From assembly GCF_003172915.1 (NCBI RefSeq), contig NZ_QGKU01000038.1:1-64000 (forward strand): a DNA stretch of 64,000 nucleotides, written 5' to 3'. The stretch is from Meridianimarinicoccus roseus (GTDB lineage: Bacteria; Pseudomonadota; Alphaproteobacteria; Rhodobacterales; Rhodobacteraceae). This document shows, piece after piece, positions 1 to 9,443 of this stretch (within the stretch, counting starts at the first letter, position 1; every line of letters begins with the position of its first letter). The position numbers were made by a program, and so were the translations under genes. The notes below the pieces were generated by a model that saw only the letters and a program-made list of their open reading frames with translations, searched no databases and was not told where the DNA came from.

Positions 1-3
1 TTT

Positions 4-2328
4 TCAGTCTGCGCCTTTGACGTTGAGTTTTGCGTCTGGGTTTGGGTGGATTGTTTTTTGTATTGTCCAGGCGGCTGCGATGGTTGCGAGGCCTATGATG
101 TCCGTGACGAGGCCGCCTTCGATCATGGTGAGTGCGGCGAGCAGGAGGCCTGCGCGGATGAACCACGCTGTGCGTCCGCCCATGAACCACCCCTGCACGC
201 CGGCCGACAGCAGGAACACGCCGACGGTTGCCGTGGCGCCTGCGCGGATCACCTCGAACCAGGTTCCCTCCATCAGCAGCGCGCCGTTGTAGAAGAACAT
301 GAAGGGCACGATGAAGGCGGCGATGCCGATCTTGAACGAGGCGACGGAGGTTTCCATCGGGTTGGCGCCGGAGATGCCGGCCGCGGCGTAGCTTGCGAGC
401 GCGACGGGCGGCGTGATGGCGGAGAGCACGGCGAAGTAGAACACGAAGAAATGCGCGGTCAGCTGCGGGATGCCAAGCTCCACGAGGCCGGGCGCGACCA
501 CGGAGGCGGCGACGGCGTAGGCGGCGGTGGTGGGCATGCCCATGCCGAGCAGGATGGAGATGCACATGGCGAAGAACAGCGCCAGGAACTGACTGACGCC
601 CGCGAGGCCGAGCAGCAGGTTGGAGAAGCGCGCGCCGACGCCGGTCAGGCTGATGACGCCGACGATGATGCCCGCGCAGGCGCACACGGCGATGATCTGG
701 ATCGACATGACGCCCGCGATCTCGAACGCCTTGAGGGTGGAGCGCGGCCCCATCCGGTAGGGGGTGAGCCAAGAGACGACGGCGGCCGAGAGCGTGGCGT
801 ATGTGCCCGCGCGGATGACGGAGTATCCCATGAACAGCGCGGCGATCAGGATGAGGATGGGCAGGAACAGGAAGACCCGGCGCATCATGGTGGAGAGTTT
901 CGGGATCTCGTCGGCGTTCATGCCGCGCATGCCGAGCTTGGCGGCCTCGAAGTCGACCATGAAGAAGACCGACACGAAGTAGAGCACGGCGGGGATGATG
1001 GCGGCGATGGCGATCTCGGTATAGGGGATGCCGGTGATCTCGGCCATGATGAAGGCGCCCGCGCCCATGATCGGGGGCATGATCTGCCCGCCGGTCGAGG
1101 CGGCGGCCTCGACGGCGCCCGCGGTCTTCTTGTGGTATCCGACCTTCTTCATGAGCGGGATGGTGAGCGAGCCGGTGGCGACGACGTTGCCCGCGGAGGT
1201 GCCGTTGATCATGCCCATCAGGCCGGAGGCGAAGATGGCGACCTTGGCGGGTCCGCCGCGGGTGCGGCCTGCGGCGGCGAAGGCGAAGTTGACGAAGTAG
1301 TCGCCGACCTTGCTGGCCTGCAGGAAGGCGGCGAAGATGATGAACAGGATGATGTAGGTCGAGGACACGGCGGTTGTCGGCCCGAGGATGCCGGCATCGG
1401 TGTAGACCTGGCTGAAGAAGCGCTGCCAGCTGATCGCGGGGGAGTTCAGGAAGCCCGGCAGGTACTGGCCCGCGAACACGTAGGCCAGGAACACGCCCGC
1501 GATGATGACGAGCGCGAGGCCCGCGACGCGGCGTGTCAGTTCCATGATCAGCGCGGTGCCCGCGACGGCGGCGATGGAGATGCCGATCGGCGCGAAGGGG
1601 GTGCCGGTGGAGTTGCGCATCAGCGTGCCGTAGATGGTGATCAGGTAGGCGGCGACGGCGACGGCGCAGATGCCGAGCACGATGTCGGGCGCGGCGAGGC
1701 GCGCGCGCGGGGCGCTGTGGGCCCAGGACAGGCCGATGGCCCCTGCGGTGGCGAGCAGCAGCGGCACGCCGAAGAGCCATGTCTCGCGGAACTTGATGGT
1801 GGCGTCCATGCCGTTCCACATGGCGCCGCCTTCGATCAGCAGGGCGAACCAGATCGCCGTGCCGAGCGCGAGCAGCGCCGGGACGGCGAGCGCGATGGCG
1901 GCGGTGTGCAGCGCGGGCCGGGCCGGTGTGCCGGGCGCGTCCGCGTCGCCGGGGAAGTCGGCGGCGGCGTACATCAGGAAGCCCAGCACCAGCGCGCCGG
2001 CGACATGGACGATGCGGAAGTTCCAGGTTTCCATCGGGAATTGCGGCAGGAAGGGCAGCTCGATCCCGGTCAGGGCCGAGATCGACAGCCCGTTCAGCGC
2101 GGCCATGTGGAACATCGCGTAGAGCGTGGCGAGGGCGGCCATGGCCCAGAAGGTCGATCCCTCGAAGATGCGGCGGTTGGCCTCGACGGCTTCGTCGTCG
2201 ACGCCGTCGGCGATCATGTGCTCGTCGGTCTGCGCGGCGGCGTCGCCGCGGCCGCTATCGGCGGGGGCGCGGCAGGGCCGGGTGCGGGCTCCGGGGGAAA
2301 ACGGGTCGTGACGGGCGGGGGGGTGCAT
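4..2328 (-). CDS. TAXI-type TRAP transporter, fused permease
   Basis: Inner-membrane permease of a TRAP transporter of the TAXI class, in which the small and large membrane subunits are fused in one chain. The protein of about 774 residues is almost entirely hydrophobic helices after a short polar N-terminus. The C-terminal half carries DctM-like signatures such as GTSAGNVVATGS and MGAGAFIMAEITG. I chose the ATG at 2328 because a GGAGGA ribosome-binding site lies 9 bases upstream; an internal ATG at 2217 would give 737 residues. The open frame continues upstream to 2982 but overlaps the binding-protein gene and is not believable there. The partner binding protein lies just upstream on the same strand. 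Substrate unknown. Confidence 0.88.
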   Translation of the reverse strand: MHPPARHDPFSPGARTRPCRAPADSGRGDAAAQTDEHMIADGVDDEAVEANRRIFEGSTFWAMAALATLYAMFHMAALNGLSISALTGIELPFLPQFPMETWNFRIVHVAGALVLGFLMYAAADFPGDADAPGTPARPALHTAAIALAVPALLALGTAIWFALLIEGGAMWNGMDATIKFRETWLFGVPLLLATAGAIGLSWAHSAPRARLAAPDIVLGICAVAVAAYLITIYGTLMRNSTGTPFAPIGISIAAVAGTALIMELTRRVAGLALVIIAGVFLAYVFAGQYLPGFLNSPAISWQRFFSQVYTDAGILGPTTAVSSTYIILFIIFAAFLQASKVGDYFVNFAFAAAGRTRGGPAKVAIFASGLMGMINGTSAGNVVATGSLTIPLMKKVGYHKKTAGAVEAAASTGGQIMPPIMGAGAFIMAEITGIPYTEIAIAAIIPAVLYFVSVFFMVDFEAAKLGMRGMNADEIPKLSTMMRRVFLFLPILILIAALFMGYSVIRAGTYATLSAAVVSWLTPYRMGPRSTLKAFEIAGVMSIQIIAVCACAGIIVGVISLTGVGARFSNLLLGLAGVSQFLALFFAMCISILLGMGMPTTAAYAVAASVVAPGLVELGIPQLTAHFFVFYFAVLSAITPPVALASYAAAGISGANPMETSVASFKIGIAAFIVPFMFFYNGALLMEGTWFEVIRAGATATVGVFLLSAGVQGWFMGGRTAWFIRAGLLLAALTMIEGGLVTDIIGLATIAAAWTIQKTIHPNPDAKLNVKGAD

Positions 2329-2750
2329 CGGCGGTGGTCCTCCGGTGGGGTCCGGGTCCGCGCGGGCCGGACGGGCCGGGCGCATGGCGGGTTCGGGCGG
2401 AAATGGGGGAAGTGACGGGGTGAAGGCGGGTTGGCGTGGCGGGGAGGGCCGGGCCGGTGTGCCGGTCTGGCCGGGGGCGGGTCGGCCCCCATGCGTCCGC
2501 CGCGGCCTGCCCCCCTGTCTTCGCGGGGGGCTGCGCGGGTCTGTGCCGGGGCCATCGATGGCCGATCGGGGCCCGGTTGGCGCCCGGTCGGGCAGGGGGC
2601 GCCGCGATCCTGTTCGCGCCCCGTGCGAGAGGTCCGTCCTAAGAAGACCGTGCAGGGAGCCCGTGCGGAGCCGGTGCGGGATCCCGTCCGGGGCCGGGCC
2701 CGCCCCGCAAGCGCCCGGCACGGGGCCGGACGCGCGGGGCGGGGGCTGGC
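2329..2750 (-). other. GC-rich intergenic spacer between TRAP binding protein and permease
   Basis: This 422-base stretch is extremely GC rich and holds no credible gene. Near the binding-protein stop an inverted repeat (CGTCCGG at 2685-2691 and CCGGACG at 2726-2732) could form a hairpin in the transcript. I infer it may lower permease expression relative to the abundant binding protein. Nothing else recognisable was seen. Confidence 0.4.
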
Positions 2751-3731
2751 TTACTGGCCGTAGATCATGTCGGCCGGGATATCGGCCCCCGCGTTCTCGG
2801 CGAACCATTCGGCGGCGCCGGGATGCCAGGGCATGACCTTGTTCTTGTCCCAGTTCGAGGGCACGGTGGACCGCGCGGCGCGGTGGATGCCCACCATCCG
2901 CTCGTTGTCCGACATCACCACGTCCACGACCGCCTTCACGAAGCTGGCGGGCAGGTCGCAGTTGGCGATGGCGAAGTTCCACATCGACACCGACCGCGCC
3001 GGCGCCTCGAGCGTGGTGTAGGTGTTCGCCGCGATCTCGAACTCGGACACCGGGAAGGCCTCCATGATCGTGGCCTGCTCGGCCTCGGTGAACTCGATGA
3101 TATTCACGTCGGTCTGCACTTCAAGCTGGCTGACGGCCGGCACGGGCACGCCCGCGGCGAAGGCGATCACGTCCAGCAGACCGTCCTGCAACTGGCCGCC
3201 AAGGTCCGACCAGCCGCCGTTGCGCCGCTCGAAATTGACGCCCAGCGTTTCCATCATGCGCGGGAAATACGTGTCCGAGGTCGACCCCGCGGGCCCGAAG
3301 CCGATCCGCGCGCCGTCCGGGATCTCGGAGATCGAGGTGATCCCGCTGCTCGACAGCGCGGTCACGCTGAACGGGGTCTGGTACATCGGGAACATCGCGC
3401 AGGCCTTGTCCATCGCCAGGCCCGGCGCGATCGGGTTGGTGCCCGCGAGGCTCTCGGCGGCCGGGCCCATCGTGGTCATCCCGAAGGCCGCGTCGCCGGT
3501 GTGCACCAGCGCCATGTTCTGCATCGGGCCGCCCGTCACCTCGCCGCCGCCCGAAAGGCCAAGCTCGTCCGCGACAAGGTTCGCCCAGCCCGAGCCATAG
3601 GCGAAATACGTCCCGCCCTGCGACGCCGTGCCAACCGTGAACGACGCAGGCCAACCAGACCGATCCTCCTGAGCACCGCAAACACCAGCAGCAAGCGCCG
3701 CTATACCAAATGTCAGAACCGTGGTTTTCAT
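2751..3731 (-). CDS. TAXI family TRAP transporter solute-binding protein
   Basis: Periplasmic substrate-binding protein of the TAXI TRAP family, 326 residues, normal length. A signal peptide ends near residue 20 (VCGAQ). The mature start reads FTVGTASQGGTYFAYGSGWA, matching the family's N-terminal GTASxGGxY signature. The start is supported by GGGAGGA ahead of the ATG. It is the first gene of the transport pair, followed on the same strand by the fused permease. The DctD/DctB-type regulators lie upstream in the same orientation and probably control it. The ligand cannot be told; characterised TAXI proteins bind glutamate or other carboxylates. Confidence 0.92.
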   Translation of the reverse strand: MKTTVLTFGIAALAAGVCGAQEDRSGWPASFTVGTASQGGTYFAYGSGWANLVADELGLSGGGEVTGGPMQNMALVHTGDAAFGMTTMGPAAESLAGTNPIAPGLAMDKACAMFPMYQTPFSVTALSSSGITSISEIPDGARIGFGPAGSTSDTYFPRMMETLGVNFERRNGGWSDLGGQLQDGLLDVIAFAAGVPVPAVSQLEVQTDVNIIEFTEAEQATIMEAFPVSEFEIAANTYTTLEAPARSVSMWNFAIANCDLPASFVKAVVDVVMSDNERMVGIHRAARSTVPSNWDKNKVMPWHPGAAEWFAENAGADIPADMIYGQ

Positions 3732-3978
3732 GTCTTCCTCCCTGCGGGCCTAGCTTGCGGGCCCGGTATCGAGTTTGTCCCGGAAAGTGCTCCGGACCGG
3801 CCACGACCACCATCACGGGGCCGTAAGCTTGCGTCTGTGTGCAGTCAGGGTTGCGTGCTGTGCAAGGCTTGCGGAGAGGCGTTCGCGCTATCAGTTTCGG
3901 CGGCCCGCGCCGAATGGGCACGGTGGGACACAAACCGTCCGTCGGCTTGCCCGGAAACCGACACATCGCCGGGCTGCA

Positions 3979-5319
3979 TCACTCCTCGTCCACGAAATCC
4001 TGCCGCGACAGCCCATGCTTCTGCATCTTCTCGTAGAGTCCCTTGCGCGATATCCCGAGCGATTCGTAGGTATCCTTGAGCCGCCCGCCATGGGCTGCGA
4101 TGCTGCCCGCGATGAGCGATTTCTCGAAGGCGGCGACCTGGTCGGCAAGACCGGCCACGCCGTCGCCCGGCGTCTCGCCGATGTCGAGATCGAGCCCGAG
4201 AACGAAGCGTTCGGCCACGTTGCGCAACTCGCGTACGTTTCCGGGCCAGTCCCGCACCGGTAGCGTGCGGAGGATGGTGCCCGGCACGTCTGGTGCGGGC
4301 CGTTTGCAGCGCGCGGCTGCCTCCTGCACCAGATGGAGGAACAGGCGCGGAATGTCCTCGCGGCGTGCGGCGAGATCGGGCATCCGCAGCGTCACCACGT
4401 TGAGCCGGTAAAGCAGATCGCTGCGAAACTCGCCCCGCGCGGCCGCGTCCGCAAGGTCGCGCTTGCTGGCGGCTATGAAGCGCACGTCCAGCGGGATCGT
4501 GTCATTTGAGCCCAGCCGCGTGATCGCCCGATTCTGGATCGCGTGCAGCAGCTTGGCCTGCAACGGGCCCGGCAGGCTGTCGATCTCGTCCAGGAACACG
4601 GTCCCGCCGCGTGCGTGTTCGAACTTGCCATAGCGCGGTCGTGTGGCCCCTGCGAAGGCGCCCGCTTCGTGGCCGAACAGTTCGCTCTCGATCAGGTCCG
4701 CAGGCAGGGCGGCGCAGTTGATCTGCACGAAAGGCGCATCGCTGCGTGGTCCGGCCCGGTGCAGCGCGCGCGCGGCGACCTCCTTGCCGGTTCCTGTCGC
4801 CCCGACAATCAGCACATCCGCGCTGGTCACGGCCACCGCGCGGATTTGCTGGCGCAGCGCCACCATCACCGCGCTGCGCCCCGAGAGCCGCGCCTCGATC
4901 GCGTCGCGCCCGCCCACCTGCGACCGAAGTTGTCGGTTCTCCAGCGTCAGCCGCCGCTTGTCGAGCGCGCGGCGCACCGTGTCCACCAGACGCGCCGGGG
5001 CATAGGGCTTTTCGAGGAAATCGTAGGCGCCGTCGCGCATCGTCTGCACCGCCAGTTCCACATCGCCGTGGCCGGTGATCAGGATCACGGGAAACTCCGG
5101 GTCGATCTCGAGGCAGCGGTGCATCAGCGTCAGCCCGTCCATGCCCCGCATCCGGATGTCGGTGACGAGAACGCCGGGAAAGTTGCGGCTGACCCGACCA
5201 AGCGCAGCCTCCGCCTCGGGCAGGCTGACGACCTCCAGATCAGCCAAGGCAAGGGTCTGCTCGGCCGCGAGGCGCAGATGTTCCTCGTCATCGACGAACA
5301 GGACAGGTTCGGTGGTCAT
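3979..5319 (-). CDS. DctD-type sigma-54-dependent response regulator
   Basis: NtrC-family transcription activator of 446 residues. An N-terminal receiver domain carries the phosphoacceptor Asp at about residue 54 (LVTDIRMRG). The AAA+ domain has Walker A GATGTGKE at about 173 and Walker B VFLDEID at about 241. A Fis-type helix-turn-helix lies in the last 45 residues. The sigma-54 contact loop reads GAFAGA (220-225) instead of GAFTGA, so the usual threonine is missing. The start codon overlaps the stop of the kinase gene by four bases (ATGA), so the pair is translationally coupled. It is likely to control the adjacent TAXI transporter, but I found no clear -24/-12 promoter in 3732-3978. Confidence 0.92.
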   Translation of the reverse strand: MTTEPVLFVDDEEHLRLAAEQTLALADLEVVSLPEAEAALGRVSRNFPGVLVTDIRMRGMDGLTLMHRCLEIDPEFPVILITGHGDVELAVQTMRDGAYDFLEKPYAPARLVDTVRRALDKRRLTLENRQLRSQVGGRDAIEARLSGRSAVMVALRQQIRAVAVTSADVLIVGATGTGKEVAARALHRAGPRSDAPFVQINCAALPADLIESELFGHEAGAFAGATRPRYGKFEHARGGTVFLDEIDSLPGPLQAKLLHAIQNRAITRLGSNDTIPLDVRFIAASKRDLADAAARGEFRSDLLYRLNVVTLRMPDLAARREDIPRLFLHLVQEAAARCKRPAPDVPGTILRTLPVRDWPGNVRELRNVAERFVLGLDLDIGETPGDGVAGLADQVAAFEKSLIAGSIAAHGGRLKDTYESLGISRKGLYEKMQKHGLSRQDFVDEE

Positions 5320-7181
5320 TGGGCGGCAACCGCTTGCGGGGGCGGCGCGGCGGGCAACTCGACCGAGAACTCGGCGCCCCCGGCGTCGATATTGCGCGCG
5401 CGCAGGTGGCCGCCGAAATCCTCCACGATATTGAACGAGATCGACAGCCCAAGCCCCAGCCCCTTGCCGGGGCTCTTGGTTGTGAAGAACGGGTCGAACA
5501 CCTGCGCCAGCGCGGCCTCGCTCAGTCCCGGCCCGCTGTCTTGCACCGCAAGTCGGACCTCGCCGTCCTCGGGCGGGGACAGCACCACGCGGATTCGCGG
5601 CGCGGCAAGGTGTTCTGTCGCGTCCAGCGCGTTGCTGAGCAGATTCACCACCACCTGCTGCAACCGCAGTTGCCCGCCCATTGCCATCACCGGCTTGGAC
5701 GGCCGGTCGAAACCGACGCGCACCCCGCCCGATGCAAGCCGGGCGCGCATCAGGTCCAGCGCGTCGTCGACCACTGCGACCATGTCGACCGGCGCGATGC
5801 CCTCCTGCGGGCGCCGCGCGAAATTGCGCAGATGGCCCGAGATCGTGGCGATCCGGTCGGCCATGTCCGAAATGCGGGTCATGTTTTCGCGCGCCTCGCT
5901 CTGCCTGTCCCTGTCCAGCAGCATGGCAGCGTTGTCGGCATAGGACTTGACCGCGGCCAGCGGCTGGTTGATCTCGTGCGAGATGGCGGCCGACATCTGG
6001 CCAAGCGCGGCCAGCTTGCCGGCCTGCACCAGTTCCTTCTGGGTCTGGCGTAACCGGTGCTCGGCGCTGCGGCGCTCCTCGACCTCGGTGCGCAGGCTGG
6101 CATTGGCTACGTTCAGGTCGGCCGTGCGTTCGCGCACGCGCTGTTCCAGAAGGTCCTGCGTGGCCCGCTGCGCCTCCAACCGGTCCAGGATCCGGGCGCG
6201 GCGCGACAGCACCAGCGCGGCGGCAAGGCCGACCAGCAGGGCGATCATGCCGAGAAACAGCAGTACCCCCAACGCTTGCGCGCGTACCGGTCCGGCCGGG
6301 CTGAGGATGCGCACACGCCAGCCGACATCGGGCAGTATCGTGGAGGCGCTTACGAAAGCCTCGGTTCCGCCGCCGCTGCCGCCATCGATTGTGACCCGGT
6401 CGAGCCGGTCGGTGATCGGCGTTAGCGTCACATCAAGTGGGTGCAGGCGCGCGGGCGGGTATTGACGGGTCGCGCGGATCTCGTCCAGCGCGGCGGGGGA
6501 CAGTGGCCCGAGCGTGCGGAAATGCCAGTCGGTGCGGCTCGACATGAACACGACCCCGTTGGCGTCTGTCACGATCAGTTCGGATGGCCCGGCCCGCCAT
6601 GCGTCCTCGAACGCGTCCACAGTGAATTTCAGGGCCAGCACGCCGATCACCTGTGCGCCGTCCCAGACCGGAGCCGCGAAGAAATAGCCGCGCTCCCCAG
6701 ACGTGGTGCCAAGCGCGAAGTAGCGTGCGGGCACGCCGCGAAGCGCATCCGTGAAATACGGACGGTAGGTGAAGTTCTGGCCCACGAAGGACAGCTCCTT
6801 GAGATAGGAACTGGCGGCGAGGGTCAGCCCGTCCGCATCCATCAGATAGACATCCGAGGCGCGCAGCGATTCCGCCGTCTGCTTGAGTTCGGCGTTGACC
6901 CGCGCCAGCAGCGCCGGGTTCGTGGGATCGCTCAGAAGCTCCGCCAGCACCGGCCGTTCGGCGATCAGCGGCGGCAGCGGTTCGAACCGGTCCAGCGCGC
7001 CGCGCAGGCCCGCCACAGACAGGTTCAGCGTGTCGATCCCCTGAAGCCCGGCGCGGATCTGGAAATGCCTGTCCATCCACGGCAGCGCGGCAGCCCCGAG
7101 CGCGATCGCACACAGCACGGCTGCCGCCACACGGGCGGTTTCGGAGCGCAACAGGAAGGATCGGCGCAGAGCGGTTGTCAT
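5316..7181 (-). CDS. DctB-type sensor histidine kinase
   Basis: Membrane sensor kinase of 621 residues. The order is: membrane helix at about 17-36, a periplasmic dCache/PAS-like sensor to about 300, a second helix at about 304-326, a coiled linker, a HisKA domain with His402 in ISHEINQPLA, and a HATPase domain with VVNLLSNALDA and GLGLGLSISFNI boxes. This is the DctB architecture, which in rhizobia senses dicarboxylates outside the cytoplasmic membrane. The frame is open further upstream to 7364 but would overlap pyrG, so the ATG at 7181 was chosen although its ribosome-binding site is weak. It ends inside the start of the response-regulator gene. The real ligand is unknown. Confidence 0.92.
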   Translation of the reverse strand: MTTALRRSFLLRSETARVAAAVLCAIALGAAALPWMDRHFQIRAGLQGIDTLNLSVAGLRGALDRFEPLPPLIAERPVLAELLSDPTNPALLARVNAELKQTAESLRASDVYLMDADGLTLAASSYLKELSFVGQNFTYRPYFTDALRGVPARYFALGTTSGERGYFFAAPVWDGAQVIGVLALKFTVDAFEDAWRAGPSELIVTDANGVVFMSSRTDWHFRTLGPLSPAALDEIRATRQYPPARLHPLDVTLTPITDRLDRVTIDGGSGGGTEAFVSASTILPDVGWRVRILSPAGPVRAQALGVLLFLGMIALLVGLAAALVLSRRARILDRLEAQRATQDLLEQRVRERTADLNVANASLRTEVEERRSAEHRLRQTQKELVQAGKLAALGQMSAAISHEINQPLAAVKSYADNAAMLLDRDRQSEARENMTRISDMADRIATISGHLRNFARRPQEGIAPVDMVAVVDDALDLMRARLASGGVRVGFDRPSKPVMAMGGQLRLQQVVVNLLSNALDATEHLAAPRIRVVLSPPEDGEVRLAVQDSGPGLSEAALAQVFDPFFTTKSPGKGLGLGLSISFNIVEDFGGHLRARNIDAGGAEFSVELPAAPPPQAVAAQ

Positions 7182-7252
7182 GGAAGGACTATGCCCGCCG
7201 CGGTCGCGTTTGCCCAGTGCCGGGCGCGTGCGGCGCGCGCGGGGCTGCGCCG

Positions 7253-8890
7253 TCAGACCAGCCGCGAGACATCCCTTGCCGCGCGCACGAAGTCGGCGAA
7301 CAGCGGGTGGGGCGCGAAGGGCTTGCTTTTCAGTTCGGGGTGGAACTGCACGCCAATATACCACGGGTGATCGGCCACCTCGACGATTTCGGGCAGCTTG
7401 CCGTCCGGCGACATGCCCGAGAAGATCAGGCCTTTTTCCTCAAGGGCGGTGCGAAAGCGCATGTCCACCTCATAGCGGTGGCGGTGTCGTTCCTCGATCA
7501 CGGTGGACCCGTAGATCCCCGCCACGCGCGAGCCTTCGCGCAGATGCGCGCTGTAACTGCCCAGCCGCATCGTGCCGCCCTTGTCGTCATTCTTCGATCG
7601 CGCGACCGTGTGGTTGCCCTGCACCCATTCCTTCAGGTGATAGACGACCGGGGTCAGGCTGCGCCCCTCGCGGTCGAATTCCTCCGATCCCGCATCGGCG
7701 AGACCGGCAAGGTTGCGCGCGGCTTCCACCACCGCCATCTGCATCCCGAGACAGATCCCGAAATAGGGGATCTGCCGGGTGCGGGCGAACTCCGCCGCGC
7801 GGATCTTCCCCTCTGTGCCGCGTTCGCCGAAGCCGCCGGGCACAAGGATCGCATGGAATCCTTCAAGATGCGGCGCCGGGTCCGAGGCTTCGAAGATCTC
7901 GGCGTCGATCCATTCGGCGCGGACCCGGACGCGGTTGGCCATTCCGGCATGCGTCAGCGCCTCGGCGATGGATTTATAGGCGTCGCCAAGCTGGGTGTAC
8001 TTGCCCACGATGGCGATGCGCACGTCGCCCTCGGCGTTCACGATGCGGTCGTGCACGTCTTCCCAGCGGGTCAGGTTCGGGCGCGGAGCCGGCGAGATCT
8101 GGAACGCGTCCAGAACCGCCTGGTCCAGCCCCTCGCGGTGATAGGCCAGCGGCGCGTCGTAGATGGTGTCCAGGTCCAGTGCGGCGATCACGGCCTCGGG
8201 ACGCACGTTGCAGAACAGGGCCAGCTTCTCGCGTTCCTTCTGGGGGATCGGGTTCTCGGCGCGGCAGACCAGAATGTCAGGCGCGATGCCGATGGCGCGC
8301 AGTTCCTTGACGCTGTGCTGCGTGGGCTTGGTCTTCAGTTCTCCTGCCGCCGCGATCCAAGGCAGCAGCGTCAGATGCATGAAAATGCAGTTGCCGCGTG
8401 GGCGTTCCTGGCCGAACTGGCGGATCGCCTCGAAGAATGGAAGGCCTTCGATGTCGCCCACGGTGCCGCCGATCTCGCACAGCATGAAATCGACCTCTCC
8501 ATCGCCGGTGGCGATGAAATCCTTGATTTCGTTTGTGACGTGCGGGATCACCTGGATCGTCTTGCCGAGATAGTCGCCCCGGCGTTCCTTTTCGAGAACG
8601 TTGGAATAGATCCGGCCGGAGGAAACGCTGTCGGTGGCGCGCGCCGACACGCCGGTGAACCGTTCGTAGTGGCCGAGGTCGAGGTCGGTTTCAGCACCGT
8701 CGTCAGTGACGAAGACCTCGCCATGTTCGAAGGGCGACATCGTTCCGGGATCGACGTTCAGATAAGGATCGAGCTTGCGCAGCCGCACCGTGAAGCCGCG
8801 GGCCTGAAGCAGCGCCCCGAGCGCCGCCGAGGCCAAGCCCTTTCCAAGCGACGACACGACGCCGCCGGTGATGAAGATATAACGTGTCAT
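7253..8890 (-). CDS. pyrG: CTP synthase
   Basis: Converts UTP, ATP and glutamine to CTP. The 545 residues match the family length. The N-terminal synthetase domain starts [18 protein letters not shown], with the P-loop-like SSLGKG. The C-terminal class I glutamine amidotransferase domain has the catalytic Cys in [10 protein letters not shown] and the His-Glu pair in [10 protein letters not shown]. The start was placed at the MTRYIF methionine, which has GAGGGGG upstream; the open frame extends 19 codons further without support. secG lies upstream on the same strand, a neighbourhood common in alphaproteobacteria. Confidence 0.98.
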   Translation of the reverse strand: MTRYIFITGGVVSSLGKGLASAALGALLQARGFTVRLRKLDPYLNVDPGTMSPFEHGEVFVTDDGAETDLDLGHYERFTGVSARATDSVSSGRIYSNVLEKERRGDYLGKTIQVIPHVTNEIKDFIATGDGEVDFMLCEIGGTVGDIEGLPFFEAIRQFGQERPRGNCIFMHLTLLPWIAAAGELKTKPTQHSVKELRAIGIAPDILVCRAENPIPQKEREKLALFCNVRPEAVIAALDLDTIYDAPLAYHREGLDQAVLDAFQISPAPRPNLTRWEDVHDRIVNAEGDVRIAIVGKYTQLGDAYKSIAEALTHAGMANRVRVRAEWIDAEIFEASDPAPHLEGFHAILVPGGFGERGTEGKIRAAEFARTRQIPYFGICLGMQMAVVEAARNLAGLADAGSEEFDREGRSLTPVVYHLKEWVQGNHTVARSKNDDKGGTMRLGSYSAHLREGSRVAGIYGSTVIEERHRHRYEVDMRFRTALEEKGLIFSGMSPDGKLPEIVEVADHPWYIGVQFHPELKSKPFAPHPLFADFVRAARDVSRLV

Positions 8891-9038
8891 GCGCGGGATC
8901 CCCCTCGTGATGTGCTGAACAGGGCCGCGAAAATCCGGCCCGGACACGCAGCATCACGGGATTTCTACTTACAGGATTCGGGGTCGCGCCGCAACATGCT
9001 GGGCATGGTGCGGCGCGTTTTTCAACGGGTAGTGTGTG

Positions 9039-9416
9039 TCACTCGGCGCGGGGGGGAAGCGCTGGTGCATCGCCGGTGGACGGCGGCAGCAGCGCGTCGC
9101 CCGACGGTAGCACCGGCAGCGCCGGGCTTTGCGGATCAGCAGCGGGTGCCGAGGACGGGCCGACGCGGTCCAGCACCGAACTGTCGGCCGAGTTGCGCGC
9201 CGCCACGATCGTGAGCGTGATCGAGGTGGCGATGAAGGCGATGGCGAAGGCCCAGGTCAGCTTCCCAAGGGCGGTCGCCGCGCTGCGCCCGCTCATGACG
9301 CCGCCGCCGCCACCGCCGCCCATGCCAAGTCCGCCCCCTTCGGAGCGTTGCAGCAGCACGACGCCGATGAGGCAGAGCGCAAGGATCAGGTGGACGATGA
9401 GAACGACGTTTTCCAT
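9039..9416 (-). CDS. secG: Preprotein translocase subunit SecG
   Basis: Small inner-membrane subunit of the SecYEG translocon, 125 residues. Two hydrophobic helices (about 3-21 and 51-72) flank the conserved loop LLQRSEGGGLGMGGGGGG. The C-terminal tail is proline- and alanine-rich, as often seen in alphaproteobacteria. It sits upstream of pyrG, about 150 bases away, and is probably transcribed with it. Confidence 0.96.
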   Translation of the reverse strand: MENVVLIVHLILALCLIGVVLLQRSEGGGLGMGGGGGGGVMSGRSAATALGKLTWAFAIAFIATSITLTIVAARNSADSSVLDRVGPSSAPAADPQSPALPVLPSGDALLPPSTGDAPALPPRAE

Positions 9417-9443
9417 GGGCGGCGGCCTTTGTACGGTTTGGGG

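Noticed and set aside
46-2415. 789-codon plus-strand open frame opposite the TRAP permease
   Set aside because: Composition is dominated by Asp, Gly, Glu, Arg and His, as expected from the complement of a GC-rich membrane-protein gene; no ribosome site or motif.
3732-3978. Sigma-54 promoter for the TAXI transporter
   Set aside because: No TGGCAC-N5-TTGC-like element with correct spacing could be found on the minus strand.
7175-9214. 679-codon plus-strand open frame over pyrG
   Set aside because: Antisense shadow of pyrG, which is unmistakable on the other strand.
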